64,000 nt of DNA from Clostridium niameyense (GTDB lineage Bacteria > Bacillota > Clostridia > Clostridiales > Clostridiaceae). The position numbers were made by a program, and so were the translations under genes. The stretch covers positions 834,989 through 898,988 of the forward strand of contig NZ_LN849007.1 of NCBI RefSeq assembly GCF_001243045.1, given 5' to 3'. The number at the start of each line of letters is the position of its first letter. Within the stretch, counting starts at the first letter, position 1. Shown in pieces: positions 17,001 to 26,354 of the stretch. A model generated the notes under the pieces. That model worked only from the letters and a program-made list of their open reading frames with translations, was not told where the DNA came from and did no database searches.

Positions 17001-18695
17001 ATGTTGCGCAAAGAAATAGACAAGGTAAAAGATAGAGAAAAAGATAAAGTAAAAATTATTCCATTAGGCGGCGTAAATGAAATAGGTAAAAATCTAACTG
17101 CTATAGAGTACAAAAATGATATAGTTGTAATAGACTGTGGACTTAAATTTCCAGATGAAGACATGTTAGGTATAGATGTGGTAATACCGGATATTACTTA
17201 TTTAAAGAAAAATATAGATAAAGTTAGGGGAATATTTTTAACTCATGGGCATGAAGACCATATAGGTGCACTGCCTTATGTGTTAAAAGAAATAAATGTA
17301 CCTGTATATGGAACGAAACTTACCCTTGGTATAGTAGAAACAAAGCTAAAAGAACATGGACTTTTAAGTTCTGTTGCTTTAAAGCGCATAAAGCCAAGAG
17401 ATGTAATACGACTTAAAGATGTTTCAGTAGAATTTATAAGAACTAGCCATAGTATAGCTGATGCAGTAGCAATAGCTATACATACACCAATAGGTATTGT
17501 TCTTCATACAGGAGATTTTAAAATAGATTATACACCTATAGATGGACATGTGGCAGATTTGGCGAGGTTTACAGAGCTTGGTAAACGTGGTGTAATTGTA
17601 ATGATGGCAGATAGCACTAACGTAGAAAGACCGGGCTATACTATGTCAGAAAGTACTGTAGGAGAAGCATTTTTAAATATTTTTGCTAATGCTAAAGGAA
17701 GAATTGTTATAGCTACTTTTGCTTCTAATATACACAGAATACAACAAGTAGTTAGGGCAGCAGAGAAGTATGGAAGAAAAGTTGCAGTTTCAGGAAGAAG
17801 CATGGAAAATATATTAGAGGTAGCTATGAAACTTGGATATATAAAGGCTGGAAAAGATGTATTTATAGGTATTGATGCTGTAGATAAGTATCCTAATGAT
17901 AAGGTTGTTATCGTAACTACAGGCAGCCAAGGAGAACCTATGTCAGCTCTTTCAAGAATGGCAGCTTCAGAACATAAAAAGGTTAATATAATACCTGGTG
18001 ATACAGTAGTTATTTCAGCTACACCTATACCAGGAAATGAAAAGTTAGTTTCAAGAGTAATAAATCAATTATTTAAAAAAGGCGCTGATGTTATATATGA
18101 GGCACTAGCAGATATTCATGTATCTGGTCATGCGTGCCAAGAAGAACTTAAACTTATGCATACATTAGTAAAACCAAAATTCTTTATGCCAGTTCATGGG
18201 GAATATAGACACTTAAAACAACATGCAGAACTTGCTTGTAAATTAGGACTTTCACATAATAATGTAGTAATATCTGATATAGGAGATATAGTAGAAGTAA
18301 CTAGAGATAACATAAGAAAAAGTGGATCTGTAATTTCAGGTCAAGTATTTGTAGATGGACTTGGTGTAGGAGATGTAGGGAATATTGTATTGAGAGATAG
18401 AAAACACTTATCTCAAGATGGTATACTTACAGTAGTAGTTACTATAGAAAAAGATACAGGAGCAGTAATAGCTGGACCTGATATAATTTCAAGAGGTTTT
18501 GTATATGTAAGGGAATCAGAAGATTTAATGGAAGAAGCTAAAGAGCTTGTAAGAGAAGCACTTCAAAAATGTGAAGAAAAACATATAACAGAGTGGGCAA
18601 CTATAAAGTCTAATATAAAAGATGTACTTCGTGGTTTCCTTTATGAAAAAACTAAGAGAAAACCAATGATATTGCCGATTATAATGGAAATATAA
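17001..18695 (+). CDS. rnj: Ribonuclease J
   Basis: 564 residues from ATG 17001, which AGGAGGG (16991-16997) serves. The open frame upstream overlaps fur and has no ribosome binding site. The metallo-beta-lactamase core has the catalytic LTHGHEDHIG motif near residue 80. The beta-CASP segment includes 'GSQGEPMSALSRMA', and 'FFMPVHGEYRHLKQHA' follows. The C-terminal domain is present. RNase J combines 5' exonuclease and endonuclease activity in mRNA decay and rRNA maturation. The highly charged N-terminal 'KDREKDKVK' segment is a short extension. The gene is followed by a terminator. Confidence 0.95.
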   Translation: MLRKEIDKVKDREKDKVKIIPLGGVNEIGKNLTAIEYKNDIVVIDCGLKFPDEDMLGIDVVIPDITYLKKNIDKVRGIFLTHGHEDHIGALPYVLKEINVPVYGTKLTLGIVETKLKEHGLLSSVALKRIKPRDVIRLKDVSVEFIRTSHSIADAVAIAIHTPIGIVLHTGDFKIDYTPIDGHVADLARFTELGKRGVIVMMADSTNVERPGYTMSESTVGEAFLNIFANAKGRIVIATFASNIHRIQQVVRAAEKYGRKVAVSGRSMENILEVAMKLGYIKAGKDVFIGIDAVDKYPNDKVVIVTTGSQGEPMSALSRMAASEHKKVNIIPGDTVVISATPIPGNEKLVSRVINQLFKKGADVIYEALADIHVSGHACQEELKLMHTLVKPKFFMPVHGEYRHLKQHAELACKLGLSHNNVVISDIGDIVEVTRDNIRKSGSVISGQVFVDGLGVGDVGNIVLRDRKHLSQDGILTVVVTIEKDTGAVIAGPDIISRGFVYVRESEDLMEEAKELVREALQKCEEKHITEWATIKSNIKDVLRGFLYEKTKRKPMILPIIMEI

Positions 18696-18703
18696 TATTA
18701 ATG

Positions 18704-18743
18704 GAGGACATTAAACTAAGAAAATAGTTTAATGTTCTCTTTT
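18704..18743 (+). terminator. Intrinsic terminator after rnj
   Basis: 15-bp stem, arms GAGGACATTAAACTA (18704-18718) and TAGTTTAATGTTCTC (18725-18739) with one G-U pair, then TTTT. Confidence 0.85.
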
Positions 18744-18847
18744 AAAATTAACGGAATAAAGTAGAGTATTCAAAAAATTAATTTAAATGTTATAAAGTTA
18801 CATATGAATAATTTTTAAAACATAAGTTATAATTAATATTACATAAG

Positions 18848-18876
18848 TTGACTTTTTATGAGTATAATATTAAAAT
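18848..18876 (+). promoter_or_regulatory. Candidate promoter upstream of typA
   Basis: TTGACT (18848-18853), 17 bases, TAAAAT (18871-18876). A TATAAT at 18828-18833 is a possible alternative -10. Either start would feed straight into the hairpin terminator at 18891. The remainder of the 18696-19028 gap is AT-rich without other signals. Confidence 0.45.
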
Positions 18877-18890
18877 AATATGGTGAACTT

Positions 18891-18923
18891 AATTGGATAC
18901 TATATGAGTATCCAATTTTTTTG
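18891..18923 (+). terminator. Leader terminator upstream of typA
   Basis: Perfect 11-bp stem AATTGGATACT/AGTATCCAATT (18891-18901, 18907-18917) with a five-base loop and seven Ts, located 105 bases before the typA start and about 15 bases after the likely transcription start. It is either an attenuator or the end of a tiny RNA. Confidence 0.85.
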
Positions 18924-19028
18924 AGGAATTAGATTTTATTTTAGTTTAGTAATTTTAGTATTATAATTATTAAATTTTACATAAAATAGTTAACTAATTT
19001 TTTAATTTAATAAATTGGAGGAAATAGT

Positions 19029-20858
19029 ATGGGTTTATTTGTAAGAAATGACATAAGGAATGTGGCTATAATAGCGCACGTTGACCATGGTAAAACAACC
19101 TTAGTAGATGCTTTGCTTAGACAAAGCCATGTATTTAGAGATAATGAAAAGGTGCAAGAAAGAGTCATGGATTCTAATGATATAGAAAAAGAAAGAGGAA
19201 TAACTATATTGTCTAAAAACACTGCAGTAAATTATAATGGTGTTAAAATAAATATAGTAGATACTCCAGGACATGCGGATTTTGGTGGAGAAGTTGAGCG
19301 TGTACTTAAAATGGTAGATAGTGTTATATTAGTTGTGGATTCTTATGAAGGTCCTATGCCACAAACTAAGTTTGTTACTAAAAAGGCATTAGAATTAAAT
19401 TTACAACCAATAGTAGTTATAAACAAGATAGATAAGCCAGATGCAAGACCAGAAGAAGTTTTAGATGAAGTATTTGATTTATTTGTAGAACTTGGAGCAA
19501 ATGACGAACAATTAGATTTCCCAGTAATTTATGCTTCAGCTAGAGATGGCGTAGCTAAAAGAGAAGTAGAAGATGAAGCTGTAGATATGGAACCTTTATT
19601 TGATGCTATAGTAAAAAATGTTAAAGCACCAGAAGGAGAATTGGATATGCCTCTTCAAATGCTTGTAACTACTATAGATTACAATGAATATGTAGGTAAA
19701 ATAGGTATAGGTAAGATAGAAAGAGGAACGATTAAAAAGAATCAACAAGTAGCATTAATAAGAAAAGGTGGGGAAATAGATAACGTAAAAATTTCTTCAT
19801 TATATGTTTATGATGGACTTAATAAAGTAGAAACTGAAGAAGCTAAACTTGGAGATATTATAGCTGTAGCAGGTATACCAGATATAAATATAGGGGAAAC
19901 TGTAGCAGATTCAGCTAATCCAGAAGCACTTCCTTTTGTAGAAATAGACGAACCTACACTAAGCATGAACTTCATGGTTAATAATTCACCTTTTGCAGGT
20001 AAGGATGGAAAATTTGTTACATCTAGACACTTAAGAGACAGACTTATAAAAGAATTAGAAACAAACGTAAGTTTAAAAGTAGAAGAAACAGATTCTGCAG
20101 AGTGTTTTAAGGTAAGCGGAAGAGGAGAACTACATCTTTCTGTTTTAATAGAAACTATGAGAAGACAAGGATATGAGTTCCAAGTTTCAAAACCAATGGT
20201 TATATTTAAAGAAGAAAATGGTAAAAAATTAGAGCCTATTGAAAGATTAACTATAGATGTACCAGAAGAATTTATGGGAGTAGTTATGGAAAAGTTAGGA
20301 CCTAGAAAAGCAGAAATGGTTAATATGACTTCTGCTATAAATGGTTATACTAGATTAGAATTTAAAATACCAGCAAGAGGACTAATAGGATTTAGAAATG
20401 AGTTCATGACAGATACAAAAGGTAATGGAATCATGAATCATGTGCTTGAAGACTATGAAGCATATAAAGGAGAAATACCTGAAAGATCAAGAGGATCTTT
20501 AGTTGCTTTTGAATCGGGTGATGCTATAACTTATGGTTTATTTAATGCTCAAGAAAGAGGTATATTGTTTATAGAAGCAGGTACTCCAGTTTATGAAGGA
20601 ATGATAGTAGGACAATGTTCTAGAACTGGTGATATAGATGTAAATGTATGTAAGAAGAAACATTTATCAAATACAAGATCTTCAGGTGCAGATGATGCAT
20701 TAAAATTAGTACCTATAACTCAAATGACATTAGAGCAATGTCTTGAATTTATAGCTTCTGATGAGTTAGTAGAAGTTACACCTAATAATATAAGAATGAG
20801 AAAGAAAATATTAGATTCAGATTTAAGAAGAAAAGCTACTATAAGAAAAAATAAATAA
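19029..20858 (+). CDS. typA: Translational GTPase TypA/BipA
   Basis: 609 residues. EF-G-like GTPase with G1 AHVDHGKTT near residue 16, the G2 region 'RGITI', G3 [11 protein letters not shown], and G4 NKIDK near residue 128. Domain V-type '[16 protein letters not shown]' and the BipA-specific C-terminal region ('[13 protein letters not shown]', '[14 protein letters not shown]') are present. It binds the ribosome and helps 50S assembly, mainly under stress or in the cold. RBS TTGGAGGA precedes ATG 19029. The terminator-bearing leader suggests conditional expression. Confidence 0.97.
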   Translation: MGLFVRNDIRNVAIIAHVDHGKTTLVDALLRQSHVFRDNEKVQERVMDSNDIEKERGITILSKNTAVNYNGVKINIVDTPGHADFGGEVERVLKMVDSVILVVDSYEGPMPQTKFVTKKALELNLQPIVVINKIDKPDARPEEVLDEVFDLFVELGANDEQLDFPVIYASARDGVAKREVEDEAVDMEPLFDAIVKNVKAPEGELDMPLQMLVTTIDYNEYVGKIGIGKIERGTIKKNQQVALIRKGGEIDNVKISSLYVYDGLNKVETEEAKLGDIIAVAGIPDINIGETVADSANPEALPFVEIDEPTLSMNFMVNNSPFAGKDGKFVTSRHLRDRLIKELETNVSLKVEETDSAECFKVSGRGELHLSVLIETMRRQGYEFQVSKPMVIFKEENGKKLEPIERLTIDVPEEFMGVVMEKLGPRKAEMVNMTSAINGYTRLEFKIPARGLIGFRNEFMTDTKGNGIMNHVLEDYEAYKGEIPERSRGSLVAFESGDAITYGLFNAQERGILFIEAGTPVYEGMIVGQCSRTGDIDVNVCKKKHLSNTRSSGADDALKLVPITQMTLEQCLEFIASDELVEVTPNNIRMRKKILDSDLRRKATIRKNK

Positions 20859-20873
20859 CAAAAGATTAATTTA

Positions 20874-20900
20874 AACAACTGGCTTTCGCTAGTTGTTTAT
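20874..20900 (+). terminator. Intrinsic terminator after typA
   Basis: Stem AACAACTGG/CTAGTTGTT (one G-U pair) with a CTTTCG loop, then a short T-rich tail. Confidence 0.75.
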
Positions 20901-20930
20901 CTATATAATAAACCACTGGTGGTGATTTGT

Positions 20931-21947
20931 GTGAAGAAAAAAAGTATAATTATTTCAAGTATTTCTATTGTATTAATAATTATTATAGGTTCTTTATTTG
21001 TACAAAGAAGAACTATAATAAAACCATTAAAAAGTAGTGAGAAAAAGGTACAGGTTGTAGTTAATAAAAATGAAAATTTAAATGATATAGTAGATAAATT
21101 AAGTTCGGAAAAAAAGCTTAGAGGCAAGATTTTTATAAAAAAATATATAGCTAAAAAAAATATTTCTCAAAAAACAGTAGCAGGAAAGTATACTTTTTCT
21201 AACAAAATTTCATTAAATAACTTTCTATTAGATTTAAATAAAGGTATATTTGATGAAACACCAGTAAGAGTTACTATTCCTGAGGGATATAGTATAGAAC
21301 AAATAGGAAATAAATTAGAGCAGCAGGGTATAATAAAAAAAGAAGATTTTATAGAAACGGTAAAAAAATATAAAACACCTTCTTATATAAAAAAAGATTC
21401 TAAAAGGAAATATTCTTTAGAAGGCTATTTATTCCCAGATACTTATGAATTTTTTAAAGGTATGGAAGGAAAAGTTATTGTGGATAAGATGTTGAGTAGA
21501 TTTCAATATGTAATTTCCCAAATAGAGAAAGAGAAGAATCTAAAAATAGATGAAAATGATATGGATAATATTATTAATATGGCATCAGTTATAGAAAAAG
21601 AAGCCCAAAAATCTATTGAAAGGGATAAGATATCTTCTGTTTTTTATAATAGATTAGAAAAAAATATGAAATTAGAATCTTGTGCTACAGTTCTTTATGC
21701 TTTAGGACAACATAAAAATAAATTATATTATAAGGATTTAAAAACAAAATCAGATTATAATACTTATCTACATAAAGGCTTGCCTATAGGGCCTATATGT
21801 TCTCCAGGAAAAAACTCTATAGTAGCAGCGTTAAAACCAGAAAAAACTAATTATTTGTATTTTGTGTCTAAAAATGATGGTACCCATTTTTTTACTAATA
21901 ATTATAATGAATTTTTAAAGGTCAAAAAAGAGACTCAAGGAGATTAA
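20931..21947 (+). CDS. mltG: Endolytic transglycosylase MltG
   Basis: 338 residues from GTG 20931, preceded by GGTGGTGAT. GTGs at 20919 and 20922 lie inside that site. One membrane anchor (about 5-23) is followed by a LysM-like segment. The YceG domain carries the catalytic-Glu motif ASVIEKEAQK (about residues 218-227). Conserved 'LEGYLFPDTYEF' and 'GLPIGPICSPG' are also present. It cleaves nascent glycan strands at the membrane and so ends their growth. It sits upstream of trmR-trhP-udk, the same order as B. subtilis yrrL-yrrM-yrrN/O-udk. Confidence 0.92.
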   Translation: MKKKSIIISSISIVLIIIIGSLFVQRRTIIKPLKSSEKKVQVVVNKNENLNDIVDKLSSEKKLRGKIFIKKYIAKKNISQKTVAGKYTFSNKISLNNFLLDLNKGIFDETPVRVTIPEGYSIEQIGNKLEQQGIIKKEDFIETVKKYKTPSYIKKDSKRKYSLEGYLFPDTYEFFKGMEGKVIVDKMLSRFQYVISQIEKEKNLKIDENDMDNIINMASVIEKEAQKSIERDKISSVFYNRLEKNMKLESCATVLYALGQHKNKLYYKDLKTKSDYNTYLHKGLPIGPICSPGKNSIVAALKPEKTNYLYFVSKNDGTHFFTNNYNEFLKVKKETQGD

Positions 21948-21954
21948 TAAATTT

Positions 21955-21986
21955 AAAGATGACCTAATATTTAAGGTCATCTTTTG
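21955..21986 (+). terminator. Intrinsic terminator after mltG
   Basis: AAAGATGACCT/AGGTCATCTTT stem (21955-21965, 21974-21984) with an eight-base loop and T-rich tail. Confidence 0.85.
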
Positions 21987-22020
21987 TTATAATGTTATTA
22001 TTCTATAAATGGAGGAGATT

Positions 22021-22680
22021 ATGAGTAAAATAGCCTATGATTATATGGAAGATTATATAAGATCTTTAATACCTGAACATACAGGAGAGATAAAGGAATT
22101 AGAAAACTATGCAAAGGAAAATTTGGTACCTATAGTACATAAAGAAGTAGCTAATTTTTTAGAGTTAATGATAAATATAAAAAAACCTTCTAAAATTCTT
22201 GAGTTAGGTACAGCTATTGGATATTCATCTATATTAATGAATATGAGTTCTAAAGGTGAAAGTAACATTGTAACCATTGAAAGAGATAAAAATATGGTGA
22301 ATATAGCAAAGGAAAACTTTAAGAAGTTTAAAGTAGAAGAAAAAATACGTATAATAGAAGGAGATTGTATTGAAATTCTTAAAAGTTTAGATGATAAATA
22401 TGATTTAATATTTATGGATGCAGGAAAGGGGCATTATAATGAGTTTTTACCTTATTGTTTAAATCTTTTAAGTAAAGATGGAATTATAATAGCAGATAAT
22501 GTACTTTTTAGAGGCATGGTAGCTTGTGATGAATTAGTTATAAGAAGAAAAATAACTATTGTAAAAAGAATGAGAAAATATATGGATATGATAAGTGATA
22601 AAGATAAGTTTATCACCTCTGTTATACCTATGGGAGATGGTATAGCCATAACCAAAAGGAGGAAAGAATATGATCTTTAA
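22021..22680 (+). CDS. trmR: SAM-dependent O-methyltransferase, TrmR-like
   Basis: 219 residues from ATG 22021. GGAGGAG at 22012-22018 overlaps the earlier in-frame ATG at 22009, which is therefore rejected. The class I methyltransferase fold has ILELGTAIGYSSI (SAM glycine loop) and DLIFMDAGKGHY (metal/SAM acidic motif). B. subtilis TrmR (YrrM) has the same context and methylates 5-hydroxyuridine at the tRNA wobble position to 5-methoxyuridine. The adjacent TrhP-like U32 protein, which makes hydroxyuridine, supports this role over a generic catechol O-methyltransferase. It overlaps the next gene by 11 bases. Confidence 0.82.
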   Translation: MSKIAYDYMEDYIRSLIPEHTGEIKELENYAKENLVPIVHKEVANFLELMINIKKPSKILELGTAIGYSSILMNMSSKGESNIVTIERDKNMVNIAKENFKKFKVEEKIRIIEGDCIEILKSLDDKYDLIFMDAGKGHYNEFLPYCLNLLSKDGIIIADNVLFRGMVACDELVIRRKITIVKRMRKYMDMISDKDKFITSVIPMGDGIAITKRRKEYDL

Positions 22681-23896
22681 GAAAAAACCGGAACTTTTAG
22701 CTCCAGCGGGGAATTTAGAAAAATTAAAAACTGCTATAAACTTTGGAGCGGACGCAGTATATTTAGGAGGAAGTAAATTAAACCTAAGGGCTTTTGCAGA
22801 TAATTTTACAGATGAGGATTTAAAAGAAGGAATAGAATACGCTCATAATAGAGGGAAAAAGGTTCATGTAACAGTAAATGTTTTTCCTCATAATGGGGAT
22901 TTAGATGGATTAGAGGATTACTTAAAAAAATTATATGAATTAAAAGTTGATGCTATTATAGTATCAGATCCAGGAATTATTATGACAGCTAGAGAGGTAG
23001 TTCCAGATTTAGAGTTACATATAAGTACACAAGCTAGCACAGTTAATTGGAAAAGTGCTATGTTTTGGCACAAACAAGGTGCCCAAAGAGTTGTTTTAGC
23101 AAGAGAATTATCTTTAGATGAGATTAAAGATATAAAAAAGAAAGTGTCTAAAGATTGTGAAATAGAAGCTTTTATTCATGGATCTATGTGTATGTCTTAT
23201 TCAGGTAGATGTGTACTATCTAATTATATGACAGGAAGAGATTCTAATAGAGGAGCTTGTGCTCAACCTTGTAGATATAAATATTATTTAATGGAAGAAA
23301 AAAGACCAGGTCAATACTTCCCAGTATTTGAAGATGAAAGAGGAGCTTATATAATGAACTCTAAGGATTTATGTATGATACACCATATACCAGAACTTAT
23401 GGAAAGCGGAATAGATTCTTTTAAAATAGAAGGAAGAATGAAAAGTTCCTTTTATGTAGCTACTGTAGTTAAAGCATATAGAGAAGCTATAGATTCATAT
23501 TTTGAAAAAGGCCAAGATTATAAATTTCAAGATAGATGGATGGATTATCTATCAAAGGCAAGTCATAGAGAATATTGTACAGGATTTTATTTTAATGAAG
23601 AGAATAAACAATGTTTTCAGTCTTCAGCTTATATAAGAAATTGTGATATTATAGGGATAGTTAAATCTTTTGATGAGAAAACTAATATAGCAGTAGTAGA
23701 ACAAAAAAATAAAGTACTAGATAATGATGAAATAGAAGTTTTAACTCCAGATGAGGAAATCTTTAAAATAACTATTAAAAATATGGTAGATCATAATGAT
23801 AAAAAGATAGAATCCGCTCCAAGGGCTCAAATGATATTTAAATTTATAAGTGATAAGAAATTAAAAGTAAATGATATTTTAGTAAAAAACAAATAA
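22670..23896 (+). CDS. U32 peptidase family protein, TrhP-like (tRNA 5-hydroxyuridine synthesis)
   Basis: 408 residues. 'ELLAPAGNLEKLKTAINFGADAVYLGG' opens the U32 domain. The conserved cysteines are in SMCMSYSGRCVLSNYM (near 165-180) and GACAQPCRYKYYL. The C-terminal RlhA/YrrO-like barrel follows. Despite the peptidase name, members such as YrrO/YegQ (TrhP) use prephenate-dependent chemistry to hydroxylate the tRNA wobble uridine, probably with a Fe-S cluster on these cysteines. B. subtilis carries two copies (yrrN, yrrO), but only one is present here. The ATG lies inside trmR, so translation is coupled. Confidence 0.86.
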   Translation: MIFKKKPELLAPAGNLEKLKTAINFGADAVYLGGSKLNLRAFADNFTDEDLKEGIEYAHNRGKKVHVTVNVFPHNGDLDGLEDYLKKLYELKVDAIIVSDPGIIMTAREVVPDLELHISTQASTVNWKSAMFWHKQGAQRVVLARELSLDEIKDIKKKVSKDCEIEAFIHGSMCMSYSGRCVLSNYMTGRDSNRGACAQPCRYKYYLMEEKRPGQYFPVFEDERGAYIMNSKDLCMIHHIPELMESGIDSFKIEGRMKSSFYVATVVKAYREAIDSYFEKGQDYKFQDRWMDYLSKASHREYCTGFYFNEENKQCFQSSAYIRNCDIIGIVKSFDEKTNIAVVEQKNKVLDNDEIEVLTPDEEIFKITIKNMVDHNDKKIESAPRAQMIFKFISDKKLKVNDILVKNK

Positions 23897-23912
23897 ATTA
23901 GGGGGGAAATAA

Positions 23913-24536
23913 ATGAAGCGCCCAGTATTAATAGGAATAACAGGAGGAACGGGTTCTGGAAAAAGTACCGTTGCAAAAGAAATTTATAAAAAATTTGATG
24001 AGGATTGTATTGCTATGATTGAACAAGATTCTTATTATAAGGATCAAAGTAATACACCTATAGAAGATAGAAGTAAGAAAAATTATGATCATCCAGATGC
24101 TTTTGATAATGATTTACTTATAGAGCATTTAAATGATTTATTAAATCTTAAAACTATAAAAAAGCCTATATATGATTTTGAAATACATAATAGAAAAGAA
24201 GAAACTATAAAAGTAGAGCCTAGAGATATAATAATAGTTGAGGGTATATTAGTTCTTCAAGATGAAAAGTTAAGAGATTTACTAGATATAAAGATATATG
24301 TAGATACAGATGCAGACGTTAGAATAATAAGAAGACTTGTAAGGGATATAAATGAAAGAGGAAGAACTGTAGATTCTGTTATAAACCAATACTTAAATGT
24401 AGTAAGACCTATGCATATGCAATTTATAGAACCAACTAAAAGATATGCAGATATTATTATACCTGAAGGTGGACATAATAAGGTAGCTATTGATATGATG
24501 GTGGCTAATATAAAACATTTATTAAAAACATATTAA
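23913..24536 (+). CDS. udk: Uridine kinase
   Basis: 207 residues. P-loop [12 protein letters not shown] at residues 8-19, then 'EQDSYYKD', '[12 protein letters not shown]' and '[17 protein letters not shown]', the standard uridine/cytidine kinase blocks. It salvages uridine and cytidine to UMP and CMP. GGGGGGA upstream gives strong initiation. It is last in the trmR-trhP-udk operon, which ends at a terminator that overlaps the next gene's ribosome binding site. Confidence 0.95.
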   Translation: MKRPVLIGITGGTGSGKSTVAKEIYKKFDEDCIAMIEQDSYYKDQSNTPIEDRSKKNYDHPDAFDNDLLIEHLNDLLNLKTIKKPIYDFEIHNRKEETIKVEPRDIIIVEGILVLQDEKLRDLLDIKIYVDTDADVRIIRRLVRDINERGRTVDSVINQYLNVVRPMHMQFIEPTKRYADIIIPEGGHNKVAIDMMVANIKHLLKTY

Positions 24537-24547
24537 TTTTCGAATAA

Positions 24548-24595
24548 AATACTTCATTTTGGCTATAATTTTAGCTAAGATGAGGTGTTTTTTTT
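24548..24595 (+). terminator. Terminator of the udk operon that also contains the next gene's ribosome binding site
   Basis: A 17-bp stem closed partly by G-U pairs (24548-24564 with 24573-24589) and an eight-base loop, followed by Ts. GAGGTG (24582-24587) in the 3' arm is the ribosome binding site for ATG 24596, so the hairpin would both end udk transcripts and hide that site in read-through RNA. Confidence 0.7.
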
Positions 24596-26269
24596 ATGAT
24601 AAAATATGGAAACAAAAAAAGAATTTATAACTTATTTATATTATTTGTAATTATATTTGTAATTTTAATATACAGAATTTTTAAGTTTCAATTTTTTGAT
24701 GCTAAAAAGCTTAGTGTAATGGCAGAATCTCAGTATACTTATATGGAATCTACAAGAGAGAATAAATGGTTGCTTTTAGATTCTAAGGGAAGAGATCTTT
24801 TAAAATATAAGGATAAATATTATGCTGTTATAGTACCAGATTCTTTTAAAGAAAATCAACAAGATAAAAATGAAGAAAAAATTTTATCTATAATATACAC
24901 TTTAAGAAATTATAATAAAGATTATGATATAACTAAGATGCAATCTTTAGATAAAAGTGGGAAAATATATTATGAAATAGATAAAAATACTTATGAAAAG
25001 TTAGAAAAAATGAAAGATATAAAGGGATTTTATGTCTATAAAAAAAAGGTTGTAGATAAAGGTAATACTGAAAAAAAGGAATATTGGAAATTAGAAAATA
25101 TGTTATTAAATCCTTATAAAAATGACGGTAAAACTTTAAAGGATAAAAATACTTTAGAAATGAATATATATGATAAGGTAAAAAATAATGAAAACCCTAA
25201 AATTATATATAAAAAGGATTTATCAGGTAAAATTATATCTGCTGAAATGAAAAATACTAAAAATAATATAAATCCAAAACTAACATTAGATTATGATATT
25301 CAAGAAAAAATAAAAAAAGTTTTATTAAAGGATGAATATAAATCTTTTGATCAAATAGGTGTTATATTAATGGAAAGTAACACAGGTAAGATAAAATCTA
25401 TGATACAAAAGGATGAAACTCTACCTAATATAAATATTGCAGCAGCTACTAAAAATGGTTTTCCTCCAGGATCTATTTTTAAAGTTTTGGTAGAGGAGGC
25501 AGGTATTGAAAAAGATATAATATCTACTAATGATAAATTTACTTGTACATCAGAATTTGAAAAAAATCATAAAAGTAATCACGGAACTTTATCTGTAAGA
25601 GATGCGTTTATAGTTTCTTGTAATCATATATTTTCTCAAATAGGAATGAAAGTGGGATTTGAAAATATAAACTCTATGATAAAAAAACATGGACTATATG
25701 ACAAGGTGTTGAATTTACAACAGGAACAAAAAGGTAATCTAGAATTAAAAGGGAATAAACAGCCTAATATATCTGATGGAACATTACCTTTATTATCTTT
25801 TGGCCAGTTAATAAGAATTACTCCTATAGAATCTATAGCTATGGTGAATACAGTGGTTAATGATGGGATATATGTAAAACCGTATATATTAGAAGGATAT
25901 GTTAATGACAATAATGAAGTTATAGAAAAATTAAATACAGAAGAAGAAAGAATTATCACAAGAAATACAGCTAATATTATGAAAAATCAAATGTTAGATG
26001 TAGTTAAACATGGTACAGCTAAAGGAACTTATGACAATAATATGGAGATTGGTGGCAAAACTGGTACTAATCAAAGAAGTCAAGTAAATAAGGATAATAA
26101 ATTACAAAATTATTCTGATGGATGGTTCATAGGTTTTTTTAACAGTCGTGGGGTGTATTATTCTATGGTAGTTTTTGTACCTAATATTAATGCAAAGGAG
26201 CAAAGCGCAGGTTCTACAGCAGTACCTATTTTTTATGACATAGTAAAAAATATAAAAGATTCAATTTAA
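24596..26269 (+). CDS. Class B penicillin-binding protein (transpeptidase)
   Basis: 557 residues. One N-terminal membrane segment (about 8-28), a non-catalytic dimerisation-like region (about 50-235), then a transpeptidase domain. The active-site motifs are all present: SIFK (PPGSIFKV, about 295), SCN (IVSCNHIF, about 342) and KTGT (GGKTGTNQ, about 485). It cross-links peptidoglycan outside the membrane. No PASTA domain follows. Its place next to sigK suggests a sporulation-linked (spore cortex or engulfment) enzyme, but that is inference, and FtsI/PBP2 identity cannot be assigned. ATG 24596 is served by GAGGTG inside the preceding terminator hairpin. Confidence 0.88.
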   Translation: MIKYGNKKRIYNLFILFVIIFVILIYRIFKFQFFDAKKLSVMAESQYTYMESTRENKWLLLDSKGRDLLKYKDKYYAVIVPDSFKENQQDKNEEKILSIIYTLRNYNKDYDITKMQSLDKSGKIYYEIDKNTYEKLEKMKDIKGFYVYKKKVVDKGNTEKKEYWKLENMLLNPYKNDGKTLKDKNTLEMNIYDKVKNNENPKIIYKKDLSGKIISAEMKNTKNNINPKLTLDYDIQEKIKKVLLKDEYKSFDQIGVILMESNTGKIKSMIQKDETLPNINIAAATKNGFPPGSIFKVLVEEAGIEKDIISTNDKFTCTSEFEKNHKSNHGTLSVRDAFIVSCNHIFSQIGMKVGFENINSMIKKHGLYDKVLNLQQEQKGNLELKGNKQPNISDGTLPLLSFGQLIRITPIESIAMVNTVVNDGIYVKPYILEGYVNDNNEVIEKLNTEEERIITRNTANIMKNQMLDVVKHGTAKGTYDNNMEIGGKTGTNQRSQVNKDNKLQNYSDGWFIGFFNSRGVYYSMVVFVPNINAKEQSAGSTAVPIFYDIVKNIKDSI

Positions 26270-26295
26270 ATTAAGGATATTTTATATGTACATGC

Positions 26296-26323
26296 ACTTT
26301 TTATTTAATAAGCACATAGTATA
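26296..26323 (+). promoter_or_regulatory. Candidate SigE/SigK-type promoter of sigK
   Basis: CATAGTATA (26315-26323) fits the CATAnnnTA -10 of mother-cell sigma factors, with an AC at 26296-26297 at SigK-like distance (17 bases). It would allow SigE to start and SigK to sustain sigK transcription. Confidence 0.35.
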
Positions 26324-26354
26324 TTAATAAGCACTATTAGGAGGGACTAGAAGA

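Noticed and set aside
25636..25959. Minus-strand open frame opposite the penicillin-binding protein
   Set aside because: Lies wholly under the transpeptidase motifs of the plus-strand gene, with no ribosome binding site.
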